The notes beneath the pieces were generated by a model. It saw nothing but the letters and a program-made list of their open reading frames with translations, had not been told where the DNA came from and did no database searches. A program made the position numbers and the translations under genes. A DNA stretch of 64,000 nt from Trichosphaerium sp. ATCC 40318 (lineage: Eukaryota; Discosea; Flabellinia; Trichosidae): NCBI GenBank assembly GCA_038496445.1, contig JALMLS010000507.1:124001-188000 (forward strand), given 5' to 3'. Shown in pieces: positions 50,640-62,158 of this stretch (the first letter of the stretch is position 1; every line of letters starts with the position of its first letter).

Positions 50640-51420
50640 TTACAAAGGATACTGCAAGAAACTGCAAAATAATTGTGATACACAATACAACACGTTAGTA
50701 TTCACATAAACACAAAAAACGGTTCGAACAAGTTCGATATTTTGTTCGAAGCATGCTGCCTTTTCAAATAATGTATAACATGCCAGAAAAAACAAAATAT
50801 GAAATATCTGTTTGAGGTAAGAAATTTCATTCTTTTCGTGGCACAAAAGTGTTCCAATAAACAAAATTTATTGTTACATAGTGGTACAGTAGCTGTCACC
50901 AGCGTACCTTTTTGTGACTTTCGAAACTTCTTTGTCAGATAGCTACAAGATTTATTTTCAAAAGTTTATAGTACGCACAATTCATACCATTACGCGGTTT
51001 GTTTTTGTCGGAGTAATAAAGTGAGGAGGGGCAGTACCAAGTTAATAACATTGTACACGCATATAGGGAACGCCATATAGTCAAATACTGTTTATGTTTT
51101 GGCTGAACCAATATTGGTTTGTCACGAAGAACTGAGCGCCAAACTTACTGTGATTATGTAAATCGCAACAGTAAATATAACGGAAAGGAAGCCAAAGGAC
51201 CATCACAGCATTAGCGAATCTAGTAGTATTGACGCAATTGAGTTGTTAGACGTACCAATGGGAGATACTTGCTCATTTACTTGAGTTTGTGGATGGTTCC
51301 GATCAATTTAACAAAGTTGTAGAGTATTATCCAACATTATACACTATCACGTTGGACGCAGTTGTATCTTGTTAAATTGACATCGCATTTTAAGTCTTTC
51401 AGGAAGTCATCTTCTCACAA
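50640..51420. repeat. 5' flank duplicated with 59380-60600
   Basis: The sequence upstream of the long-array receptor is closely repeated upstream of the short-array receptor, for example GTGAGGAGGGGCAGTACC at 51021 and 60230, and GACGCAATTGAGTTGTTAG at about 51231 and 60438. It contains a degenerate receptor membrane segment on the minus strand. With the matching 3' flanks (about 43320-43570 and 53715-54110) it shows that a block of several kb, not just the gene, was duplicated. The right-hand copy has extra sequence at about 59590-59760 and 59880-60230. Confidence 0.7.
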
Positions 51421-51527
51421 ACACCATCATATCTTTTTTGTCCTTCCTGGAAGCAACAGACAAAGATCTTTCTCTTCTTTCTGGTGTTCAAGCGCTATTC
51501 TTTTCTTGTAATTCAACGGATGGAGTG

Positions 51528-51817
51528 GGCAGCATCGTTTTTGAGACAGTTTCAGAAATTCCGACATTTTTTGAAAAAGTTTGTTTTGAAAAAAATTGCT
51601 TTGACTGTTGCTACTTTTCCTCCGCACAGCACCAACGAATCGCAAAATGGTTTTTAAGCCTATAAGTATAGAATACTGGTTAAATGTTCATAATAACAAT
51701 TTTTGGTTAAGATGGTTCTGAGGTGAGTAAAAACGTATCAAAGATTCTCGAAATGCTGTAAATATCAAAAATCAAAAATGTCGTAATTTTCGAAACTGTC
51801 TCAAAAGCGATGCTGCC
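51528..51817 (+). mobile_element. 290-bp MITE-like element, copy 1
   Basis: Bounded by inverted ends GGCAGCATCGTTTTTGAG and CTCAAAAGCGATGCTGCC. It matches the element at 52762-53051 along its whole length in the opposite orientation and has the same length. It splits a receptor-relic exon: the family's ATGGCGTGTCCTCGG is here ATGGAGTG, element, then CAGTGTCCTTGG. It has no transposase, so it would be a non-autonomous DNA transposon. A clean target-site duplication is not evident beyond GTG. Confidence 0.7.
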
Positions 51818-52761
51818 CCACAGTGTCCTTGGTTTAACGTACAATCTCAGCTGAGTTTTAACAACTTAATTAAAACCCTTTTAGTGTGACAATGGCAGTG
51901 CTATTTTTTTTTTTGTACTCGTCGGAAATTTGTCACTTGCTTCCGTGAAACATATCAAACCGGTGAATGCTCTTAAAGGTTACTTAAGACTGCTATAACC
52001 CTTAAATTATGTTCACGATTTTATCACAAAAGAGCTGTTTCAATTGAGGTAATAGCTAAAATTTGCCACTTATTGTTGTGTATTGAGTAGCACTGCTGCT
52101 TATTAAATATTTAAAGCACCTATAACAAGGGCACAGGCGTAAGTACATTTAGAAGTTTTGAAAAGGCTATAGTCTACGTTTGTGCTCAGTCTTATTTATG
52201 TTTTGAGCAAATGTAGTTTCTATGAATACATTGTCGTTTTCGTCAAAATAAATGTGGAAACTGCACATATATACCATAGAACAATTCCAAGTATACATGC
52301 TCTAGGAGATCTACGTTGTTAAGAAGGTTTGGAATACTTTTACACTTGTGCTAAATTAGTCGTCAGAGTACATTTTGAAAGAAACTCAGCAAGTGTCAGC
52401 AATTTCCACTCTGAAGTAGTTGTTGAAAGTTTTGTATTCGAACATGAGCACAAAGGTGCTACTTTCAAAATAGACTATAGTGACAGCAATAGGGCAACTT
52501 TGTGGAGAAGGAAAAGTGAACGTGATTGTACAGGATAGTGTGTTTTTATTCGGTTCAGCAAATATAGGTGGGGGTGATAGGTAAGTTAAAAGAATTTTGT
52601 AGAGTTAATAGTTTCTAGCAATTGAATCATCTCAAAGGCTCGAATCAACTGTGCACATTTCAAGTTCTAAATTCGCACACAACAAAGCTACATCTTATGG
52701 TGGGGAGTGAGGCTTCTTTATGTGGAGATTGAGATACAAAACTGCACTTTCAGGTATGTGG

Positions 52762-53051
52762 GGCAGCATCGCTTTTGAGACAGTTTCGAAAATTACAACA
52801 TTTTTGATTTTTGATGTTTACGGCATTTCGAGAATCTTTGAGACGTTTTTACTCACCTCAGAACCGTCTTAACCAAAAATTGTTATTATGAACTTTTAGC
52901 TAGTATTCTATAATTATAAGTTTAAAAACCATTTTGCGATTCGTTCGTGCTGTGCGGAGGAAAAGTAGCGACAGTCAAAGCAATTTTTTTCAAAACAAAC
53001 TTTTTCAAAAAATTTCGGAATTTCTGAAACTGTCTCAAAAGCGATGCTGCC
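52762..53051 (-). mobile_element. 290-bp MITE-like element, copy 2
   Basis: Same 290-bp length and inverted ends (GGCAGCATCGCTTTTGAG) as copy 1, in inverse orientation about 0.95 kb away. It begins directly after a cassette donor (TTTCAGGTATGTGG) and interrupts the same receptor relic. The two copies could pair as a hairpin and may have helped break the relic. Confidence 0.7.
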
Positions 53052-54110
53052 TCTGTGTCGCTTATGAATCTACTGGAGGTATCTTTGTTCTTGTTAGCCC
53101 CTTTTAATACATGGGTAGGCAATGCATTCAGCACATTGCACATATTACTGTTTTCAAGTTGGGTTGAAGAGCATTCAGACACTGTTAAACATCTGGTCAT
53201 ACAAGATGGATTTCTGAATTTTTCAAGGAACGGAGTGTTGGAAGTGATTTAGAGGTTCAATGCTCAAATTGGACGAATATATGAATAGAAATACACAAAG
53301 CTCTCATAACTCAAGGCTTGTCTTTTTAGGGAACGGTGTCTTACCTTGAGAATCAGCTTTCAAAGGATGGAGTGTTGGAAGTGTATTCGAGTTTTAATGC
53401 TGAAAGTGGACGAATTTATGTACAGCTGTTCAAACAAAACGATACACTGCTTAATCCTTGTAAATTTAGGGAACGTCTTCTAACCTTGAGAAACAGCTCA
53501 TACTCAAACGTAGTTGCACCTCCTCTATTTCTGGTATGATATTTGACTCCATCGGCCTTTTTCGGCTATTTTTCCAAGTTTCCAAGGGTACTCCCTTTGA
53601 CAGCAGACCGTTTGGACCGTTGCCCTGAAACAAGCTATTGTTTCGAAGGGCTTTATCTTTTTTGAGATGAACCATGGTATGTGACGGAAAGATCAAAAGT
53701 CACGTGCTTTACATTGATTGTGAGTCTTTTAAAAGGAGGCTTAACCCTTAAGTAAAGTAGCGTCATCTCAAGTCAAAGCATTTGCTACTGCATTCACGCA
53801 CCAAAAAGAAGCACATGCATGCTGTTACATAGTTATAAACATTCTAAATCTTTGTGTGGGAAGATAACAATGTTATTAGGTGTTGTGGAGCGAAAAACGA
53901 AAGTCAGACTGTCGCATTGTTCAAGTCTTTCAGGAAGTCCTCTTCTGAAGTTGTACCTTGCCGAGCAAAAGGAAGCCTTAACAATCTACTTCAAACAAGA
54001 TCTAGCGACTATCAACATTGGCTACGCCTACAACTTATATGACAAAACTAAAGGGTTTATTCATAACCAAATTGTTAAATAAACAATAAAGAATGAGGAT
54101 GTATCACATA

Positions 54111-57100
54111 TCAATTGGTACTACTTGTTGAAAGGCGAGCATGCAAGCTTTGAATTTCAGTTTGTAAACTTAGATTTTCAGTTTGTAAACTTTGATTCTC
54201 AGCCTCCAGTGTTTTAATTTTCTTCTTCAGATCAGGTTCATTGCGGCTGTCAAAAGCACCTAAATCAAGCGAATGTTGCCTAACATCATTAGCTCATAAA
54301 TAATCACACATAGTGTACATACTGTTGAGACCTGAGAGGTATGTCATTGCCAAAGAAAATGACATACAACTTTGGCGCAAAGATAACAGCAAGAGTCACT
54401 AAAAGAACAAGATTTAGTAATTACGTCCAAAGTTGTTTGTGATGTACCTGTTGTACTTATCCAAATTGCAACTGAGAAAAGAATACTCACACTTTTGAGA
54501 AGTGATGGTGACGTGATGGCGTATCCCAAACCAACAAGTATCAGCGCCCATACGAACATATCATAAATAGCTGCTCCCAACCAACGTGATTCATTATAAA
54601 TACTTGGAGCCTTACGGACTGCAAACGCAAGATATGAACCAACAACTAATATTATTCCCTACACAATTGTTTAATAGAATGAAGTACCAATAGTGTGCGT
54701 ACATTATAGACGATAGTGAGGATCAAAAATACACTTGCATATTTACTATTGCATAGAACAAGCGAGATACTGGAATCGCCTGGATCTGGTGTGTGCCTTA
54801 GTCGGTTTGGAGACATTGCCGACCACACAATTAAAGCAATCTTGACAAGTTTAAGGATAAACAAGTAACAAAAACGAAATAAAAACAAAAGCATGGCATA
54901 AGGATACTATTTGACCGCTTATTAATGCAGCTGTTAGTTTAACCACATCTATTAGAGGCACTGCAACAACGTAAGTAGGACGTTTCTTGAGGGTGTTAAA
55001 TATTCTGTGAATTCTGTAAGTTTTTCCAACAAGCGGCCTTAAAGTTGTGGTTAGTAGTTCAAATATATCATAGTAATATCGAAATGCTTACGCCATAGTA
55101 GTAATAAACCCTATCAATGGAATCCATATCCGCAACTCACAGATAACATCAGATATAGGAGCAGTCCTTTAATGAGTTAGCTATAGTAAACAGTACTACT
55201 GCCATACCAAACAATTGTGCCACAATACAACAAGCAGATACCAACAAGGATAACCACAAGTAGTTCTGGTGTTGATGCCCTCAATATTGGTGAAGATTTC
55301 CTATTCAAACGTTAGTTAGTGTTGTTGAGAATACGATTTTAATGACATACCAAAAGTATAATACAACAGTGACTACAAACAGAGTTAAAAGCAATCCAAA
55401 GCACCCAACAGATATTCCTATTATAGTCGTAGCATCACTCCACCTCCAAACTCTTAATGTTCGTTCTCTTTCCACCATTTGAATTGACATGGAACTATTT
55501 GACAATACTAATTCAGGGGAAAATGGAAAAGTAGTGCTGTGCTCGACAATCATGGTTCCATTAAATATAACACTTGACCCTTCAGAGAATTCAATCAAAG
55601 GGATCAAGTCAAACAGTTGAACGTGTGTTGAAGTAGGTATTGATACGAACAGTGTACCCACTAAACAAAAATTAATCAAAAAGCTGTAAACAATGACAAA
55701 CTTACTAATAATAATATTCGATTCAGTGATGGCCAAATAAGACTTGCCCAGTGTAATATTGAACCTGCTTTGAGGGCTAATAGGAATATCTGTAGAGTTT
55801 AGGCTTACATGTCCCTACATATTCATAAGCAAGTTGACATTACCATACACTTACATCAACAACTAATGTCGAATTTTGAAGCATTTTCAAACAACTATCT
55901 TGCCCATTAACAAACATCCCTGGTGCAATACTCAAAGTAGCATATTCAAGGTTGACGATAGAAGTATGAGGGATATAGATTGTACTTGATATTAAACTAT
56001 GTATGCTCATTGATCCTATTTTTACAAGGTTAATCACGTGATCTTTCAACTAAGACATGTACCTTTGTTTTCTATTCCTATGGAATCTATTATCATGCCA
56101 GAAACTGAGGAGGTGCAATTCTGTTTGAGTATGAGCTGTTTCTCAAGGTTAGAAGACGTTCCCTAAATTTACAAGTTAAGCAGCATCGTTTTTGTTTCAA
56201 CAGCAGTACATAAATTCGTCCACTTTCAGCATTAAAACTCGAATACACTTCCAACACTCCATCCTTCGAAAAATTCAGAAAGCCTCTGTCAATGACCAGA
56301 CGTTCGACAGTGTCTGATTGCTCTTTGATCCAATTCGAAAACAGTGGTATATGTAGTGTGCTAAACGCATTACCTGAACAATACGTCATTAAAACAGCTG
56401 CAAATAGAAAAAGATACCTCCAGTAATCCGTGGGAACAAGTCATCAAAATCATCTGGATTGGTATTTTCAAATGTGTTGTTTGATACCGTAGTGTTTTTT
56501 ACATATCCGTTAGTTATTATATCATTTCCAAGACCATTATTAATTGAGATAGCTAGATTCTATCAGTGTATATTATGGTATATGTTAGTGCCTGATCCAC
56601 TATTGTTATTGAATAAGTTATTTTCTACTGTAACATTACTTGTTATCAGTCTTAGTGCACCACCTCTATTATCAGCGATGTTATTACTACAGCTGCATTA
56701 GTGCTATTCATTTTTTTACACTCATTTGTTTACCTGAAAGTGCAGTCTTGCATTGAGGAATTGGTACTATCAAAACTGAATAATCCACCACCATCATCAT
56801 GAGCGATGTTATTACTACAACTGCATAAGTGCTATTCATTTTTTACAGTCATTTATTTTACCTGAAAGTGCAATCTTGCATTGAGAAACTCCCTTTGTCG
56901 CTGTATAATCCACCACCAGCATGAGCAGTGTTATTACTAAATTGCATCAGCACTATTCATTCATTTTTTTCTACACTCATTTATTTACCTGAAAGTGCAG
57001 TCTTGCATTGAGAAACTCCCTCTGAAACCCCAATTGCCGTATATTCCACCACCATCACCATAAGCGGTGTTATTACTACAACTGCATCAGCACTATTCAT

Positions 57101-59353
57101 TCATTTTTTTCTACACTCATTTATTTACCTGAAAGTGCAGTCTTGCATTGAGAAACTGTCATCATAGCTGTATATTCCACCACCATCACCATACTGAGCG
57201 GTGTTATTACTACAACTGCATAAGCACTATTCATTCATTTTTTTCTACACTCATTTATTTACCTGAAAGTGCAGCCTTGCATTGAGAAACTCCCTCTGAA
57301 ACCCCAATTGCTGTATATTCCACCACCATCACCATAAGCGGTGTTATTACTACAACTGCATCAGCACTATTCATTCATTTTTTTCTACACTCATTTATTT
57401 ACCTGAAAGTGCAGTCTTCCATTGAGATGTCCACAGAATCAAGCCATACTGCCCCACCATAGAAGAAATGAGCTTGGTTGTTTGTAAATTTAGAGCCTGA
57501 AATGTGTAAAGTTGATTCATGGAACGGAGATGCAATTGCTAGAACAATTAGCTCTAAAAAAACATGGTAAACCTACCGATTCCTCCACCTACATATGCTG
57601 AACCAAATAAAAAGCTGCTATTCTTTACAATCACATTGACTTTTCCTTCGCCATAAATTTGCCCTGCAACCATCAGCAACAATTTGTTTTGAAAGCGGCA
57701 CCTTTGTGCGCGTGTCCATGGTTGAAAGTAGAATTTTCAACAACTAGTCTAGAGTTTAAAATGCTGACACTTGCTGAGTTTCTTTCAAAATGTACTCTAA
57801 AGAGTAATCAGCAAAACTACAAGTTCAAATATCCTACCCTTTCAATAACATAGAGCCTCCTTGATTTTGTATTATACTTGAAGTGCTTGTGTCAAAGTAT
57901 GTACAGACGCTGCATTTGTTTTGACGAAAAACACAGTCCCTACGATAGTACCAGTTAGAATAGTAATGGATACTTGAGGATGAAACGAGATATACGTGAA
58001 TAGGATTAGTACAACTAAAATGTCGAAAAAAAAAAGGCGAAAAAATGTCAAAGTGATATTGAACTGTTCGCCTCATAACCTAAAACTGGTTAAGACGATA
58101 ACTGGTTTTCTAAGACCTCTATTCCGGGAACAATATGTAGAACTTTGTCAAAAAAAAGTCAAAAATTTGGCACACTAATTATCCTATATTATGCCATAGG
58201 AACTATAGAAAGCCCCCTTTTAGTGGGAGTTGGGGTAGAGAGCACCGACTGAGCGCCAGAACCCAGTTGTCTCCCTTTGTGGAATATTGAACGTTGTTGG
58301 GTTCATTGTCAGCCACCGGACGTCTTTTCACAAATTGCACTGAAACAAGAAGTCGGTTATTTAAACCTGAACGGTTAACTGGTTTGTAACCGGTTAAGTA
58401 AGAGCTCTATACAAAATAACAGTAACTACTCAAACCAAATAATTCCTCAAAAAAGAAAAAAATTCGATATTCAACTAAAAAAACGCTTTGCTGTACGCCT
58501 GTGTCCCTTGCTATCAGTTCTTTAAATATTTAAAACGTAGCTGTTCCTACAATCGGCATAGCGAACACGTTCAAAAAAGCGTAAGCGAAGGGTTACCATG
58601 GTAGTCCTAAGAACCTACAAGAGCAAGTGTAGGTTTGCTACGAAAAAAAGCCACGTGTTTGATATACTTTGCAGTTTTGGCGGGCTGTACCTAACGTCAA
58701 CATGCCCACCTCGTGTTGTAAGTACCGAAGCGATATCACTGCCATCACACTAAAGCAGAGTTTTAATATTGTTAAACTCAGCGTTAATTGTATGTTGTAC
58801 TTTAACCCGAGGACACGCCATTTGTTGAATTGTAAGGTTTGAGAGTGTAATATTAACACCAAAAGTCGTTACATTCATAAAGTAATTGGAATCTCCGCCG
58901 TCAATAATAGTTTCTAAATCACCGCTTCCTATTACGCGTTTTAATAACCAAATCTTGGTGATTTAGATGGTTGAAACAAAACCATAAACGTACCTTCAAT
59001 CGTAACGTTGGACAGATTCAGCGGTTCCCACGTGAGGTTGGTATTGTTGTCGCCTTGAACAAAACTATTTAATAATTATTGAAAACTGTTCTGTCGTACC
59101 CGCATACACTCCAGCACCAAGCTTTATCACGTCATCAGATATCGCCTCAGAAAACAAGGCATATCTCAAGGATTTACATGGGTTCAAATGACTACAGTCG
59201 CCATCATCTGTACCTACAATAGTACTGTTAATACACTCTGCTGAACAAGGAATTAAATTAATCCTTACCGTTGGTGGCCACATGAAGTACTGCGCATTGG
59301 TGAAGAGATACCATTGCCGCTAATACAAATAATGAAAAGTAACGTGTTGCCAT
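54111..59353 (-). CDS. Beta-helix (Pmp-repeat) class C GPCR, short-array copy
   Basis: Closely parallels the gene at 43577-50624: start at 59353 in the same context, exon 2 GTDDGDCSHLNPCKSLRYA, SGDLETIIDGGD, about six coil cassettes (56640-57440), membrane-proximal VYSSFNAESGRIYVLLLKQ (about 56250), helix 1 GISVGCFGLLLTLFVVTVV (about 55410), PLVGKTYRIHRIF after a 54-nt intron with GTAAGC donor, LGAAIYDMFVWALIL, and the C-terminal coiled coil to the stop at 54111. Two introns differ in length from the other copy (54 against 57 nt, 49 against 48 nt) without harming the spliced frame, which confirms them as introns. About 400 nt at 58013-58410 have no counterpart in the long copy. The predicted ectodomain is shorter by about 18 coils. 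Confidence 0.75.
56640..57440 (-). repeat. Short array of about 6 beta-helix exon cassettes
   Basis: ACCTGAAAGTGCA-type cassette ends lie near 56731, 56862, 56989, 57129, 57262 and 57402, spacing about 127-140 nt, with introns slightly longer than in the long array. Exons keep the TAATAACACCGCT start and CTGCACTTTCAG end. Two cassettes (near 57010 and 57300) are nearly identical, sharing a CTGAAACCCCAATTGC segment. Confidence 0.8.
58013..58410. other. Insertion specific to the short-array receptor gene
   Basis: The long copy runs directly from the equivalent of 58000 to CAGTAACTACTCAA at about 49557; here roughly 400 nt intervene. The insert is richer in G+C than its surroundings at 58210-58330 and carries several ACTGGTTAAG / AACCGGTTAAG motifs near both ends. 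It may be a mobile element or a divergent intron. No open frame of note. Confidence 0.4.
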
Positions 59354-60824
59354 ATCTTTTGGAAATAGTTACAAAGGATACTGCAAGAAACTGCAAAATA
59401 ATTGTGATACACAATACTTCGTTAGTATTCACATAAACACAAAAAACGGTTCGAACCAGTTCGATATTTTGTTCGAAGTATAGTTCGAACCATGCTGCCT
59501 TTCAAATAATGTATAACATACCAGAAGAAAACAAACAACCTTTTTATATTAAATATCTATTTTGAGGTAAGAAATTTCAGTCTTTTCGTGAGACTAAACC
59601 CGCCGGCGGGCAAATAATTGTTCAACAAAATTTATTGGTACATGGTGTACATTAGTTGTACAGCATAGTTTTAGCGAGGGATGACAATATCGTGCCAAGT
59701 CAGCAAGAGGTCCGCTGTTGTTAAAAAAAACAAGCTCTAGGCAACCTCTTGTATTAGCTGTGCCATGTACCTTTTGTGACTTTCGAAACTTCTTTGTCAG
59801 ATAGCTATAAGATTTATTCAAAAAAATTTGAAGTACACACAATTCATACCATTACGCGGTTTGTTTTGTCAGAGTAATAGTTAAAGCGTTTTTTTTTAAT
59901 ACACATGTGATTTTTATTCCACACTAAAGTGTTTGCCGTAAACGTTCGAGTCAACTATGCTAGCATTAATATTAGGTAGTTTCTTTACGCTCGTAACCTT
60001 TTTTATTCCCTTTTTGTGTGTTATCTTCTTCTTTGGTTTTGAGTAGCACCTACACGCATATTGGTAAACGTTGAAGGCTTATTTTTGAGATGTTCATGTG
60101 ATGTTTTACAAAAATTGAAATGTGGATTATTAATAACGTATCACTATGTAATGAAACTGTACCGACAGCTACCGCATGCGATAAGTAGTATAAACTGTTT
60201 TCTGTGTTTTTTACAATTTGAAATTAAAGTGAGGAGGGGCAGTACCAAGTTAATAACATTATACACGCATATAGGGAACACCATATAGTCAAATACTGTT
60301 TATGTTTTGGCTGAACCAATATTGGTTTGTCACGAAGAACTGAGCGCCAAACTTACTGTGGTTATGTAAATCGCAACAGTAATATAAACGGAAAGGAAGC
60401 CAAAGGACCATCGCAGCATTAGTGAATCTATTAGTATTGACGCAATTGAGTTGTTAGACGTACCAATGGGAGATACTTGCTCATTTACTTGAGTTTGCGG
60501 ATGGTTCCGATCAATTTAGCGTCTGTCAAAGTTGTAGAGTATTAACATGGTCATATCTTGTTGAATCGACATCACACTTTCAGGAAGTCCTCTTCTCAAA
60601 AACACAATAATCTTTGTTAGAATAACCGTGCGCCAGCTAGTACGGATTGTATGGGAGGAAATACAACGTCTTAGTGGCTATCAATAGCGCGCTGATGTTG
60701 TGCATATTGTACATAAAACACTACAGCGCATTTGTGCGAATTACACTACATTCTGTAAAGATATGAATTTTTTTCGAAAAAGAAAGATGAATGAAAAGAG
60801 AGAAAAGTGTTTTTTGGGAAGAAA

Positions 60825-61210
60825 ATGAAGTTTCAATGGTCGGGTTTGTGTGTTGATATTAGCCATAGTTTAATTGTGTTAATGTGTTTTCTCACAAATT
60901 CAAACGCCTTGAAATGGGTGAAATATTCATCCATAAATTTAAAGAAGAAAAAGCTACAGATCTTTCTTTCTGGTGTTCAACATCTTGACATTAGTTCCAG
61001 TTTCCGTATCACAGACACAGCACTAAAGCATGTTTGCGGTGTTCAAGAGCTGAATGCATCGTATTGTTTTGGTATTACAGATGTGGGTATCAGCTTTAGC
61101 TGGGGTACACACAATAGACCTGACAGTTACATTAGCATCAGCTAAGGTGTTGAAGCTCTAACTGGAGTACACACAATCCATCTCGAGAGTTGTTTAAGAA
61201 CTACTGAATC
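60825..61210 (+). pseudogene. Leucine-rich-repeat protein fragment
   Basis: An open frame from 60825 has a hydrophobic start (SHSLIVLMCFLTNSNA) followed by cysteine/Ile-type LRR units: LSGVQHLDISSSFRITDTAL, KHVCGVQELNASYCFGITDVG. After the stop at 61145 further LRR-like sequence continues in another frame (ALTGVHTIHLESCL), so the gene is broken. A similar SGVQALFFSC piece lies at about 51475-51510. This LRR style occurs in F-box/LRR proteins and in many amoebal and giant-virus families; origin not determined. Confidence 0.5.
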
Positions 61211-61229
61211 ATGCATTGAACATCTTTCA

Positions 61230-61440
61230 GATACATACGCTCACTCTCATGCAAACAAATTGCAATTGAGAAGAGAACACTCACACTTTTGAGAAGTGAT
61301 GGTGACATGATAGCATATCCCAGTGCCCATACAAACATATCATAAATAGCCGCTGCCAACCAACGCGATTTATTATAAATACTCAGAGCCTTACAGACTG
61401 CAAGATATGAATCAAACTAATATTATTCCCTACACAATTG
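61230..61440 (-). pseudogene. Receptor 7TM fragment, degenerate
   Basis: Minus strand matches the helix 6-7 region of the two receptors (ESRWLGAAIYDMFVWAL-like, reading from about 61400 down to 61260) with several deletions. It lies directly beside the LRR fragment. Confidence 0.55.
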
Positions 61441-61844
61441 TTCCCAACCATACTTGTTAAACAGAATGGAGTACCAATCATGAATCGTGGGTTTGAGAAG
61501 GCTGTTATAGCGACTTGAAAGATAATGTGTGAAAACGTAAAAATACCTAGCGTACCAATAACATCTCTCAGGACCGCCATAGCTACGTGTTGCCATGTTA
61601 AAAAAATTGAACGAGCTAAATGGTAAGTTTGTTGGTGTACCGTTTATGATAACTACATAACTATTGTTGTATAACATGCAATCTAGAGTTAAGGCAAAAG
61701 TATACAGTACGCTACTATAAAAATAGCTACATGTACGAAAATATCATGAGTGAAAGACTCGGCGATTCTACAAAATTTGTTTAGAAAACAGCATTATTGG
61801 CTATTTTCCTTTTTTGACTGTAGATATTTGTGCAGGTTTATGCA

Positions 61845-62158
61845 CGTGATCAGTTGCAATTTGGATAAGTACAACAGGTACATCACAACCTTTGAGTCGG
61901 AATTACAAAATCTTGTTCTGTAGCGACTCTTGCTGTTATCTTTGCGCCAAGATGTATGTTATTTTATTTGGTAACAATACACCTCTTAGTTCTCAACAGT
62001 AAGTACACTGTGTAGTTTTGTTACCTATATTGTAGACAGGTGCTGTGGACAGTATCCATGATTCTGACTCGAACAAGGAAATTAAAGAATTGGATATCCA
62101 GAATCAACGGTTACAAGCTGAGAATCAAACCTTGCATGCCCACCTTTCAACCGAGTGA
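61845..62158 (+). pseudogene. 3' end of another receptor copy (TM7 and coiled coil)
   Basis: Plus strand matches the end of the receptor genes: CAATTTGGATAAGTACAACAG (IWISTT), a donor and intron, VTLAVIFAP-like sequence with changes, then an exon ending in a coiled coil (NKEIKELDIQNQRLQAENQ) and stop at 62158. Another short copy of the tail region lies at about 62540-62600. The body of this copy is missing. Confidence 0.6.

Larger units (their letters stand above)
51430..53540 (+). pseudogene. Plus-strand receptor relic lacking the exon array and 7TM domain
   Basis: Pieces homologous to the receptor genes appear in order on the plus strand: the exon 4/intron/exon 5 region (51818-51960), the ectodomain pieces after the signal region (52340-52750, VVVESFVFEHEHKGATF), a cassette-type CTF exon end at about 52740-52753, then the membrane-proximal part (53100-53540, FSTLHILLFSSWVEEHSDTVKHL and NFSRNGVLEV, VYSSFNAESGRIYVQLFKQ). 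Stops interrupt it, no array or 7TM exons remain, and two 290-bp elements are inserted. The membrane-proximal piece occurs twice in succession (53100-53250 and 53340-53540). Confidence 0.65.

Noticed and set aside
43577-59353. Horizontal transfer of Pmp genes from Chlamydia
   Set aside because: The coil pattern is a short structural repeat that can arise independently, the exons are host-like and heavily spliced, and no bacterial autotransporter domain is present.
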